NCBI GenBank assembly: GCA_002401525.1
Contig: NVTH01000014.1
Coordinates: 1-15,135 of the forward strand
Reading direction: 5' to 3'
Source: Moraxellaceae bacterium
GTDB lineage: Bacteria; Pseudomonadota; Gammaproteobacteria; Pseudomonadales; UBA3067
DNA: 15,135 nucleotides
In this document: piece by piece, positions 1-8,030 of the stretch
Layout: every line of letters begins with the position of its first letter
How positions within the stretch are numbered: the first letter of the stretch is position 1
The notes under the pieces: generated by a model
The model's database searches: none
The model's input: the letters and a program-made list of their open reading frames with translations, nothing else
Told to the model about the DNA's origin: nothing
Position numbers and translations under genes: made by a program

Positions 1-1
1 G

Positions 2-25
2 ACCCGCTTAAAAACCCGCTTGAAA
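2..25. repeat. Two-copy 12/13-bp direct repeat at the left edge
   Basis: The unit acccgctt(g)aaaa occurs twice in succession, differing by one inserted base. It lies in the non-coding stretch beyond the 3' end of the histidine kinase gene. No function is apparent. The rest of 1-113 shows no gene I can support. Confidence 0.5.
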
Positions 26-113
26 ACTCTGTTCTACTCTACGATACCTTGAAAGACAACAAACCGAAACAACTGAGTCACGTCACTGAACTTTGATCCC
101 GGAACTTAAAACC

Positions 114-147
114 TAGAACCTGGAATCTAGAACCTGGAATCTAGAAC
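114..147. repeat. 14-bp tandem repeat, about 2.4 copies
   Basis: The unit tagaacctggaatc is present at 114-127 and again, identically, at 128-141, followed by a partial copy tagaac at 142-147. The preceding bases (ggaacttaaaacc) look like a degenerate further copy. The array ends 6 bp from the stop codon of the minus-strand histidine kinase, so it lies in that gene's 3' flank. Each unit is close to a palindrome (ctag, tctaga), so the array could also form hairpins. Confidence 0.75.
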
Positions 148-153
148 GACAAG

Positions 154-1734
154 TTAAAATAATTCCGACTCATCGTCGCTCACGTACACTTGATCCTCGT
201 AGTGAATTAAGATCAGCGGCAACTCCAAATGAAAGCGACTGCCCTTACCTACTTCACTTGTTACTTGAATGGTACCTTGAAGGTCCTTGCAGAATTGACA
301 GGCAATAGCGAGGCCAATTCCCAATCCAGAATGATGATTGGCGACATTCGTATTCAGTTGAGAGAAAGGGGTAAATAACTGTTTTTGATGCAGCTCACTG
401 ATCCCCACGCCTGTATCGGTCACATTAAGTTCCAGGTTCTTTCCTTCCACTCCAATTTCCAACTGAACATGACCCTCGCAGGTAAATTTAATCGCATTGG
501 ACAAAAGTTGTTCTACGATATGCTTTATACGGCGGACATCCGTATCGACTACAATTTCCTCCTGACGCCATATAACTTCAAAACCCAGCCCATTCTCCAG
601 CGACTCCTTTTCTGCATTCAGTATCGACTGAAAAAAAACATCACGAAGAATACTGCGCTTAGGCATCACCTTTTGTTCCGACTGAATTTCTGAGATTTCA
701 AGCAAACTAGTAATAAGCTTCAACAAATCGTCGGACTTCTCATCCAACTGACTTAATGCTTCGAGATCTCTTTCAGTCAGCACATCCCCTTTATCTTTTT
801 TGTTGAGGTAGTGACTAAATCCCAGAATCGCATTCATCGGCGTACGCAGCTCATGAGAGACCAATGACATAAATACATTTCTCGCTTGATCGGACTCCCA
901 GTTTAGTAGTTCATGACCAATGGCAATCGCTCGAGCGTTTACTCCCTCAGCCAACTTAAACAATAATTCTTTTTTGTTGCCGTAGGCTTCAGTACTCGGT
1001 TCGGGCATATTTCTCGCTAGAATTGAAATATGACTAAAGTTAACTACCGTTTTATTAGGCAAATCGATAAAGCGTTCTGCTTGCCTAAAGTGCAACACCA
1101 ATCGATGCCAGACGATTTCTTCTTTTTCAGCGCCGAAATAAATCCAATTATTCTCTGTTTTCAATAAACCATACGTTTCAAAGCCCATTTTTTCTAGTAT
1201 TTGCGCAGCGATTGCCGCTAAACTTTCAAAGCTTTCACACTCAAAGGTCTTTTGCATAAAGCGCAACACGTCCCCTAGCTCACTTCCTGCAGACATGCTC
1301 AGCAGAGCAATATCGCTGGCCTCTTTCAAATCCCGATTTGTTTTCTTTTGAGCAGCAATTAAATCCGCATAATTTTCCAGACAACAATATAAATTATCTA
1401 AATTACCTGCGGCCACATGGCCACACATCCCTAGAGTCCAAGCAGCAGAATAATCCACCTCGAGACCTTGTTCGAAAATCAAAATAAACCGCTCGAATAA
1501 CGGTTTATTACACCCCCTAACCGAAGTTATCTGATTAAGTAAAGCCTCATAACTTTCTTCATTAACGGAAATTACAGCAATATCAAATAAAGTTTGCCCT
1601 ATAACTTCCGAAAAAGATGATTCCACCGCTTTGTAGTCACACTCAATGGAAATGTTTTTTTCGGAAATTAATTGTTCGATACCATTTTTCACCACCATAG
1701 GCGTGGAAAAAAGCACGCGACAGGGATCTAACAT
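154..1734 (-). CDS. Soluble sensor histidine kinase with degenerate receiver-like N-terminus
   Basis: This is a 526-residue two-component histidine kinase that should autophosphorylate on His and pass the phosphate to a response regulator, which is not encoded in this window. The HisKA H-box is SHELRTP with phospho-acceptor H294. In the HATPase_c domain I see the N-box around N413 (LLSNAIKF), the G1 box DTGVGI (440-445), an F-box FTPF (454-457) and the G2 box GLGIGLAI (470-477). No membrane segment or signal peptide is visible, so it is likely cytoplasmic. Residues 5-125 alternate hydrophobic strands and helices like a receiver domain, but the strand ending near VISVNEE (55-61) has no phosphorylatable Asp there, suggesting a pseudo-receiver. 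Residues 125-180 look helical, and about 165-275 may be a GAF-like sensor. The ATG is preceded by AGGAG (1739-1743) at short, 4-nt spacing. It is divergent from the lipoprotein genes. The kinase call is secure; the sensor domains are inferred. Confidence 0.93.
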   Translation of the reverse strand: MLDPCRVLFSTPMVVKNGIEQLISEKNISIECDYKAVESSFSEVIGQTLFDIAVISVNEESYEALLNQITSVRGCNKPLFERFILIFEQGLEVDYSAAWTLGMCGHVAAGNLDNLYCCLENYADLIAAQKKTNRDLKEASDIALLSMSAGSELGDVLRFMQKTFECESFESLAAIAAQILEKMGFETYGLLKTENNWIYFGAEKEEIVWHRLVLHFRQAERFIDLPNKTVVNFSHISILARNMPEPSTEAYGNKKELLFKLAEGVNARAIAIGHELLNWESDQARNVFMSLVSHELRTPMNAILGFSHYLNKKDKGDVLTERDLEALSQLDEKSDDLLKLITSLLEISEIQSEQKVMPKRSILRDVFFQSILNAEKESLENGLGFEVIWRQEEIVVDTDVRRIKHIVEQLLSNAIKFTCEGHVQLEIGVEGKNLELNVTDTGVGISELHQKQLFTPFSQLNTNVANHHSGLGIGLAIACQFCKDLQGTIQVTSEVGKGSRFHLELPLILIHYEDQVYVSDDESELF

Positions 1735-1842
1735 AAAGCTCCTGATTCAATCTGATAATATTCTCTATCCAATAACAGGCGTTCTTAACCAGCATTACTC
1801 CAGTCAGTTCGCGCGTATGTTTTTTTAGTATAGTCATTTTTA

Positions 1843-1878
1843 GCCAATACTATTTCAAAGCATAGTGGCCAATATTAT
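1843..1878. promoter_or_regulatory. Candidate operator: two GCCAATAYTAT direct repeats
   Basis: GCCAATACTAT at 1843-1853 and GCCAATATTAT at 1868-1878 match at 10 of 11 positions, with starts 25 bp apart. They lie in the middle of the divergent promoter region. A regulator binding site is an inference from position and repetition only. Confidence 0.25.
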
Positions 1879-1974
1879 GACGCAAATATTTCCCCTTTAG
1901 TGACTTAGCACTGACACTCTAAGAACCCTTTGTCTCCATAAGATTGGACATTAACAGAATTTAAATAACAATTT

Positions 1975-2002
1975 TTCACAGTGATAAAGCAGGCAATATG
2001 GT
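1975..2002 (+). promoter_or_regulatory. Candidate sigma70 promoter for first lipoprotein gene
   Basis: TTCACA (1975-1980) and TATGGT (1997-2002) are separated by 16 bp and lie about 65 bp ahead of the start codon. Both hexamers are imperfect and a second -10-like TATAAG follows directly (2002-2007), so the exact start site is uncertain. Confidence 0.3.
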
Positions 2003-2067
2003 ATAAGAATCCCAGCTTATAGAAGACCCCTCTTATTTAAAAAAAATTAGCCTAAAAAGGACTCCCC

Positions 2068-4881
2068 ATGAATCACAAAAATAAGTTTTGGCTGGCGCTA
2101 TTTTTGGCATCGGTAGCCACACTCAATGGATGCAGTAGCGGCAGCAGCAGTGACGATAACGAAACCATCGAATCGGAAGCGAAAGCCTCCAGTACAGTTT
2201 CGGGTAGCGCAGTCAAAGGATTAATGTCCTTCGCCCCCGTGAGCGTGTTCCCTGTAATCAATGGGTTAATAGGCTCCACCAGTATTACAGCAGGAGAAAC
2301 TGACACCAACGGGACTTATCAATTGAACCTGGCAGATTATTCCGGTCCCGTACAATTACAGCTTAGTATTGACGACGATACCTTGATGATTTGCGACGCA
2401 TTCAATGGCTGCGGTGTGTACGCTGTAGACGATGTGTTAGACCTCAACATAGATTTGGCGATCGATTTCGGCGATAAGTATCACCCCATTGACCCCGACT
2501 TTGTTCTCACCGCATTAGTCCCCAATGTAGAAACAGGCGTCATCACCCCGGTTCAAATTACACCGCTTACACACGCCGCAGCAGAATATGCCACAAGTAG
2601 TGGCGCCAGCCTTGATGCGAACGTCATTAATGAGGCCAATTTACAACTTGCCTCAGTACTTGGCCTAACCATCGATATACTCAGCACCCCCCCCGTGGAC
2701 ATAGTCGCCATACCCGCAGACTCCGCCGACGGCAATATAGAATACGCCGCTCTACTGGCTTCATTGGCATCCATGGCCACAGAACAAGGCATTCCTGATA
2801 GTGACATGATTGCCATTTTCGTCGATGCTTTCGTCGATAATGACGGTCAATTTATTCAAAACTCAGCCACCCCTGGCGTTTTTACCTTAGAAGACCTTTA
2901 TGACAACGCCGGATCGGCACTAACCGCTGCCACCCCCAACTCAGATACCAGTCTGGTAACCGTGCAGGTGGAAATGGAACAAAATGAAAATGTTGCCGGA
3001 AATGCGCCCCCCGACACCACCACAGGCGTCGATATTCCTGATATGAATGAAGAAGAGCCGGTCAGTGCTGTTGACTCGGCCAAAGCACTCATCTCGGATG
3101 TGCGCACCTGGGGGAATGTGATTGAACAAGAAACCGACGGCCCTCTCCACGACTTAGGAGAACACGCTCAAACCATTGGTGAATCCCTTGAATTGGCGAT
3201 GAATGATCTGCAATTAAAACAAGGCATGCAAAACCTGTTTAGCCAAGAGGGTGACACTGAAGGACACGCTGTACTGCTCGTCGATGCATTACAATACGCA
3301 GTGGAAATCACTGAAGCAGTGCTAAAGGCAGGCCAAACCGCCGACGTTTATGATCTCGCAGACGAAATTCCTGGCTTGGATTCGGATATTTACGAAGACC
3401 AAGAAATCACTCGCTCGGGTGAGGTCCACGTCAACCGATCCCTCAATACAGTGGATTTTTTGGACGCCTTCATTAATGGCCAAAATGTTGACATACACTT
3501 AGAATCCTCAGATTTAGAAAGCGGATCCACCACCCACGTATTCGCTCGTTTTAGCGAAACCTTGCCTAGCTTGGTAAGCAATTCACAGGCCTCGATGATG
3601 ATCGAAGGTGGCGCCTCGATGACCACCAGCATCGCCATTAACTTGAACAACGATATTGCTGACGAAACAGTCGAACTCGGAATTCTGAGCGCCGAAGTCA
3701 TAGTGAGTGAATTAACCGGTGCCAATCCGAGTACATTTTCCGGGACCCTAGTCTCGGTCATTGGTCGTGATTTGGAGAACCTCAATATGGCAGTGGACCA
3801 GCTCTCTCTCACAGGCATCCCCAACCTCGATCAATTCCCCGGAATCCCCAGTGACATTCAAACCGATCTATACAGTCAACACCTACTTCACGTCACCGGG
3901 GTTGCTGAAGGAACCAATGAATTATTGGATGGCGTAATTTTTTGGGCAACCTCCGTCGAAGAATTACCGGTCATACTTTCTTCTGAAGACATAACGCCTG
4001 AAGCGATCACATTTGAAGAAAACTACAGTGAATTTGATCTCAAATACGCTAGCTTTAAATTTACCGGTGAACTTTCTAATGGGTTAGGCGACAGTTTTAA
4101 CGGAGAATTCGAATTCGAGATTCAAAAGCAACTGCTCGACAACCGTCGCAATGTCGCTGCTCTATCCTTTATTGGCAACATCGCAGCAAAAACGGGCGAT
4201 AGTTTCGAGGGGTCCTTTAATTTGGCGGGAGAATCACCCTTGGTGACTACTGGGCCGGACGCAGGGACAGTCGCCGTGGACGACGAAGGAAACGAAATTT
4301 TTAATCTCTCCCACGCATCCTTGAGTGGCGAGTTCTATTTCAGCACCGGAGAGTCCATGCTCGCTTCGGCCGTGGCCACGAGTGACAATGCCAGCACGTT
4401 TATTCCAGAACCTGCCCCCGAGAACGATGAATCAGAAAACAATTTCCGCAACCTCGACCTTGCCCTCTGTTTTACCACTCAACTGGCTGGATTGCCTTTG
4501 GCTCGATTTACTTTATCGGCTGAAAGAACAGGCTACCAAGACGGCATCGGCAATATCGATATTTCTTACGGCGGCGCAATCAGCAATGAAGGTGATTTCT
4601 CCGGAGCCGCCCGTCGAATTCAACTGGAACTGAATTCTCAGCAAGCATTAGACGACATCACTTCTAACCGAATCATCATCTCCAATGAAGCAGGCGTGAC
4701 GCTTACCGCCGGCGTAATATGCGCGGATGAAGACACTCAAGAGGAGTGTGAAGAGAAGCTTAATGAAGAAGGAACACAAGGCATCATCATGGTGGGCGAT
4801 GAAAAAGTCGCTGACCTGGATTTGGTGGACGATAATTGGCTGATTCGCTATACCGACGGCACCTTTGAATCCTTGTTTTAA
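2068..4881 (+). CDS. Large outer-membrane lipoprotein, paralogue 1
   Basis: This is a 937-residue predicted lipoprotein of unknown function. A charged N-terminus and hydrophobic core lead to lipobox LNGC with lipidated C22; the following Ser argues for outer-membrane sorting. A Ser/Asp-rich linker (22-45) follows. Residues about 45-105 (SGSAVKGLM.. to ..DTNGTYQLNL) resemble a carboxypeptidase-regulatory-like beta domain. A cysteine pair at 109 and 115 lies in a DDDTLMICDAFNGCG block that is identical in the next gene. A Pro/Asp/Glu-rich linker near 313-330 precedes a second half carrying the conserved SDVRTWGNVI block, then several beta-rich segments of GEFEFE/GSFNL type. A second cysteine pair is at C885 and C894, and the protein ends in DGTFESLF. 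Start choice is supported by AAGGA (2057-2061) 6 nt before the ATG. I do not recognise a named family. The tandem paralogue and the secreted protein downstream suggest a cell-surface role (inference). Confidence 0.88.
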   Translation: MNHKNKFWLALFLASVATLNGCSSGSSSDDNETIESEAKASSTVSGSAVKGLMSFAPVSVFPVINGLIGSTSITAGETDTNGTYQLNLADYSGPVQLQLSIDDDTLMICDAFNGCGVYAVDDVLDLNIDLAIDFGDKYHPIDPDFVLTALVPNVETGVITPVQITPLTHAAAEYATSSGASLDANVINEANLQLASVLGLTIDILSTPPVDIVAIPADSADGNIEYAALLASLASMATEQGIPDSDMIAIFVDAFVDNDGQFIQNSATPGVFTLEDLYDNAGSALTAATPNSDTSLVTVQVEMEQNENVAGNAPPDTTTGVDIPDMNEEEPVSAVDSAKALISDVRTWGNVIEQETDGPLHDLGEHAQTIGESLELAMNDLQLKQGMQNLFSQEGDTEGHAVLLVDALQYAVEITEAVLKAGQTADVYDLADEIPGLDSDIYEDQEITRSGEVHVNRSLNTVDFLDAFINGQNVDIHLESSDLESGSTTHVFARFSETLPSLVSNSQASMMIEGGASMTTSIAINLNNDIADETVELGILSAEVIVSELTGANPSTFSGTLVSVIGRDLENLNMAVDQLSLTGIPNLDQFPGIPSDIQTDLYSQHLLHVTGVAEGTNELLDGVIFWATSVEELPVILSSEDITPEAITFEENYSEFDLKYASFKFTGELSNGLGDSFNGEFEFEIQKQLLDNRRNVAALSFIGNIAAKTGDSFEGSFNLAGESPLVTTGPDAGTVAVDDEGNEIFNLSHASLSGEFYFSTGESMLASAVATSDNASTFIPEPAPENDESENNFRNLDLALCFTTQLAGLPLARFTLSAERTGYQDGIGNIDISYGGAISNEGDFSGAARRIQLELNSQQALDDITSNRIIISNEAGVTLTAGVICADEDTQEECEEKLNEEGTQGIIMVGDEKVADLDLVDDNWLIRYTDGTFESLF

Positions 4882-4891
4882 ACACAGTTTT

Positions 4892-4930
4892 AAACTCTGA
4901 ACAGCAGTGGCTGTTCAGAGTTTTATTACA
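4892..4930 (+). terminator. Strong intrinsic terminator after first lipoprotein gene
   Basis: A perfect 14-bp stem (4892-4905 with 4910-4923) closes a 4-base loop (agtg) and runs into T-rich sequence (ttttatta). It starts 10 bp after the stop codon, so the second lipoprotein gene probably needs its own promoter. Confidence 0.85.
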
Positions 4931-4940
4931 TCCCGATTAA

Positions 4941-4959
4941 CCCTTAGCCCTTAGCCCTA
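4941..4959. repeat. cccttag short tandem repeat
   Basis: Two copies of cccttag followed by ccctag stand just after the terminator. It is a short intergenic repeat with no visible function. Confidence 0.4.
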
Positions 4960-4965
4960 GCATTC

Positions 4966-4985
4966 AAAATACGTCCGTATTTTTT
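4966..4985 (+). terminator. Possible second, AT-rich terminator hairpin
   Basis: AAAATAC (4966-4972) and GTATTTT (4977-4983) form a 7-bp stem around GTCC and lead into two further T residues. The stem is AT-rich and weak. It may back up the stronger terminator about 45 bp upstream. The rest of the space to 5174 holds an extended-looking TATAAC (5124-5129) that could be the -10 of the next gene, with no convincing -35. Confidence 0.3.
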
Positions 4986-5174
4986 ACATACTTTCCCACA
5001 TTAACACCCTCCTCTACCCCGTCTAAAGCACCTTTTCAAGCCAACAATTACTGCAGTCCAAACCTAATAAATACCAAGTCATTAAATCTGACGAAATAAC
5101 TAACAATTAAAATAATTTCAAGGTATAACCTGCTCACGTCTAAACAGATGGCTCAAATAAATAGGGAATCAATA

Positions 5175-7922
5175 ATGATTAAAAAAGCTCTAAAGCTACT
5201 GCCATTTATTATGGTGGCGGCCGTGTCGCTCCAAGGCTGTAGTAGTGGCAGCAATAACGATAGAAACGTCAGCAGCACCGAAACAATAATTGACGAGTCC
5301 TCCACCGGCACCACACTATCCGGTAATGCAGTAAAAGGATTGATGGCTTTTGCACCGGTGAGTGTTTTCCCCATCACTGATGGGGTTATTGGCACAACCG
5401 CTCTAGTCGAGGGAGAAACTGACGCCAGCGGAGCCTACCTACTTAACCTGGCTTCCTACTCAGGCCCTGTGCAGATGCAGCTCAGTATTGACGACGATAC
5501 ACTGATGATTTGCGACGCTTTCAATGGCTGCGGAAGCTATGAGGCAGGCGATGCTTTAGACCTAAGCCTCGATTTCAGCATCGATTTCGGCGATCAATTC
5601 CACCCCAACGACCCCGAATTAGTACTCACCGCCTTAGTGCCTAACGCGTTAGAAGGCGAAGACACGGCAGTACAAATCACCCCTTTAACCCACGCCGCTG
5701 CTTTGTTCGCAATCGCTAACAATATCACTCTCGATGCCGATTCTATCTCAGTCGCCAATACGCAAATTGCCTCAGACCTGAATCTAACCATCGATATACT
5801 CAGCGCTGCTCCCGTCGACATTACTGAGATTCCGGAGAATTCCAGCAATAGCAACATTGAATACGCCGCGCTACTGGGTTCTCTAGCGTCCATGGCCACC
5901 AGTCAAGGTCGTTCCGACAGCGACATGATCAGCCTGTTTGTCAATTCCTTCCTCGAGAATGGCGGTCAATTTCTTTCCAATTCTCTCGATGACAGTAACT
6001 TCACTTTAGAAGACCTCTTTGCCAATGCAGGGGATGTACTGTCTGCGGCAGAAGACAATTCCGGGACCAAACTGACCACCGTTCAGGCGGAAATGGAGCA
6101 AAACGAACTTACTGCGCGAGAATCTAGGGTAACGACCCCTCCGCCCTCTGTTCCTGCCCCTGCTCCTGTTCTTCCTCTTAAACCCATTGACTCTGCCAAA
6201 GCACTGGTTTCAGACGTGCGCACCTGGGGCAACGTAATCCAAAAAGATCCACAAGATCCCCTTGACGACTTGGACCAGCATGTCCGCGCCATCGAAGAAT
6301 CCCTCGATATTGCAGCGGATAATCTAGAGCTCAAAAAAGGCATGGAAAATCTATTTAACGTGGCGTTTAACCAAGACCAATCGCAAGCCAAACTGCTGTT
6401 GGACGCGCTGCACTATTCATTGGACATCACCGCCGCTGTGTCAGCGGAAGGCCAAACCGCAACCAACTACAATCTCGGCAGCGAAATCCCAGGCCTTGAC
6501 TCTGACGTTTACGAGGGTCAGGAAATCATTGCCAAAGGCAATGTCAGTGTTGATCGTGACGCTCACACAGTGAATGTCAACGGCACCATCAACGAGCAAT
6601 CGGTGAGCCTACATTTTCAATCCTCAGATTTAGACAGCGAATCCACCTCAGTGGTGTTTATTCGCATCGACGAAAGTCAAACCAGCCGCGTAGAGAATAA
6701 ATTAGCTCGTATGACTCTCGCGGGGGGCGCATCAGTCTTCACCAGCATCCCCGTTGACCTCAACGAGGAAATCGACGACGAAACCATCGAAGTCGCTGTC
6801 CTCGGAATGGAAATAGTGATCCTTGAAAAATTCGGCACCCACCCCAGCACGTTTACTGGCACTCTAACCTCAGTCGTCAGCCGAGACCTGGCCAACCTAG
6901 ACGCAGCGGTGGATTCATTGCCATTAACCGGGATTCCTAATCTTGATGAGTTTCCTGGCATTCCTGATGAGATTCAAACTGACTTCTACGCGCAACACTT
7001 TTTCCGGGTCACCGGCGTTGCTGCCGGCACTGAGGAACTACTCGATGGCACAATATTTTTGTCTCAATCCGCCTCGGACGGAACCGACCTGGGCGTAAAT
7101 TTCGGTGCGTTTAATTTTACCGGTGAACTTTCCAATGGCATCGGGGATCGTATTAGCGGTGAATTCGAATTCACCTTTCAACAACAACTCGACCTTCGTC
7201 GTAATGTCGCCACACTTGCTTTTTCCGGCACCATTGAAGCCCAAAGCGGAGAAAGCTTTGAAGGTGCCTTCAGCATAGAAAGCGAATCACCTACACAGTA
7301 TTTCGGAGTTGGAGCCCCCGTCATTATCGTCGATGAAAATGGCGACGACTACACCAACCTAGCCAACGTCACTCTAAGCGGTGAATTCAATTTTGGAACG
7401 GGCAAATCAATACTTGCCTCAGCAGTGGCCAATAGCGACAACGCAGGAGCCTTTGTTCCCTCAGGAGAGGAAACTGAAAGCAATTTCCAAAACCTTAACG
7501 TTGCAATCAGCCTTAACGCTCAATTCAACAACATGCCATTAGCGCGCTTCACCCTATCAGCCCAAAGAACAGGCTTTGAGGGCGGGATCGTCCGCATGGA
7601 TATCTCCTACGGCGGCTCGATCAGCAACAACGGAGAGTTTTCCGGCGCCGCTCAACGGATTCAATTAGCGTTAGATTCTCAACAAGATCTAGATAACATT
7701 GTTTCCAATCAGATCATTATCTCCAATGAACAAGGCGTTGCTATTACACTAGGCATTAGCTGTGACGCGAATGATTCACAAGCAGAGTGTGAAAATAAAC
7801 TCAAGGACGAAGGCGTTCGTGGCGCCATCACGGTAGGCGATGATCATGTCGCCGACCTTGATTTAGCCGATGACCTTTGGCTAATCCGTTACGTTGATGG
7901 CACTTTTGAATCGCTGTTTTAA
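5175..7922 (+). CDS. Large outer-membrane lipoprotein, paralogue 2
   Basis: This 915-residue lipoprotein is a full-length paralogue of the preceding gene. I place the start at the internal ATG (5175) rather than the in-frame ATG at 5148, because AGGGA (5163-5167) stands 7 nt before it and the product then begins MIKKALKLLP, a normal lipoprotein signal ending in LQGC with lipidated C22. Both cysteine pairs are kept (C113/C119 and C863/C872), as are the DDDTLMICDAFNGCG, SDVRTWGNVI and terminal DGTFESLF blocks. The central linker differs: here it is Pro-rich (PPPSVPAPAPV), where the first copy is Asp/Glu-rich. A segment near FLSQSASDGTD is also shorter than its counterpart. Divergence is spread along the whole length, so the duplication is not recent. 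Function is unknown; a surface-exposed structural, adhesive or binding role is only a guess. Confidence 0.87.
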   Translation: MIKKALKLLPFIMVAAVSLQGCSSGSNNDRNVSSTETIIDESSTGTTLSGNAVKGLMAFAPVSVFPITDGVIGTTALVEGETDASGAYLLNLASYSGPVQMQLSIDDDTLMICDAFNGCGSYEAGDALDLSLDFSIDFGDQFHPNDPELVLTALVPNALEGEDTAVQITPLTHAAALFAIANNITLDADSISVANTQIASDLNLTIDILSAAPVDITEIPENSSNSNIEYAALLGSLASMATSQGRSDSDMISLFVNSFLENGGQFLSNSLDDSNFTLEDLFANAGDVLSAAEDNSGTKLTTVQAEMEQNELTARESRVTTPPPSVPAPAPVLPLKPIDSAKALVSDVRTWGNVIQKDPQDPLDDLDQHVRAIEESLDIAADNLELKKGMENLFNVAFNQDQSQAKLLLDALHYSLDITAAVSAEGQTATNYNLGSEIPGLDSDVYEGQEIIAKGNVSVDRDAHTVNVNGTINEQSVSLHFQSSDLDSESTSVVFIRIDESQTSRVENKLARMTLAGGASVFTSIPVDLNEEIDDETIEVAVLGMEIVILEKFGTHPSTFTGTLTSVVSRDLANLDAAVDSLPLTGIPNLDEFPGIPDEIQTDFYAQHFFRVTGVAAGTEELLDGTIFLSQSASDGTDLGVNFGAFNFTGELSNGIGDRISGEFEFTFQQQLDLRRNVATLAFSGTIEAQSGESFEGAFSIESESPTQYFGVGAPVIIVDENGDDYTNLANVTLSGEFNFGTGKSILASAVANSDNAGAFVPSGEETESNFQNLNVAISLNAQFNNMPLARFTLSAQRTGFEGGIVRMDISYGGSISNNGEFSGAAQRIQLALDSQQDLDNIVSNQIIISNEQGVAITLGISCDANDSQAECENKLKDEGVRGAITVGDDHVADLDLADDLWLIRYVDGTFESLF

Positions 7923-7935
7923 TTCAACCCGACAC

Positions 7936-7980
7936 CGCTCTAGCGTTCCTTAACTGATCAAGTTCTGTAACACTAGAGCG
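7936..7980. terminator. Inverted repeat with long loop after second lipoprotein gene
   Basis: cgctctag (7936-7943) pairs with ctagagcg (7973-7980) around a 29-base loop that contains its own small palindrome. There is no T-run after it, so it is a poor intrinsic terminator and may only stabilise the 3' end. Read-through into the gene at 8031 is possible. Confidence 0.35.
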
Positions 7981-8030
7981 ACCTTTAGCTCACACACATC
8001 CCAACCCACCACTCAAAAAGAAGCACCCTT

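Larger units (their letters stand above)
1735..2067. other. Divergent intergenic region between kinase and first lipoprotein
   Basis: This 333-bp, AT-rich stretch separates two divergently transcribed genes and must hold both promoters. It contains a direct repeat GCCAATACTAT (1843-1853) and GCCAATATTAT (1868-1878), a candidate operator. Short ORFs across it have no coding character and appear to be shadows. Confidence 0.6.

Noticed and set aside
385..693. 102-aa plus-strand ORF inside the histidine kinase gene
   Set aside because: It is antisense to the conserved HATPase and HisKA region and has no recognisable family or start signal.
3390..3824. 144-aa minus-strand ORF inside the first lipoprotein gene
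   Set aside because: It lies antisense to a strongly supported coding frame and has Ser-rich, non-family composition; a shadow ORF also appears at the matching place in the paralogue.
5148..5174. In-frame upstream ATG of the second lipoprotein
   Set aside because: The extra nine residues lack a Shine-Dalgarno site, whereas the ATG at 5175 has AGGGA at 7 nt and gives a normal lipoprotein signal peptide.
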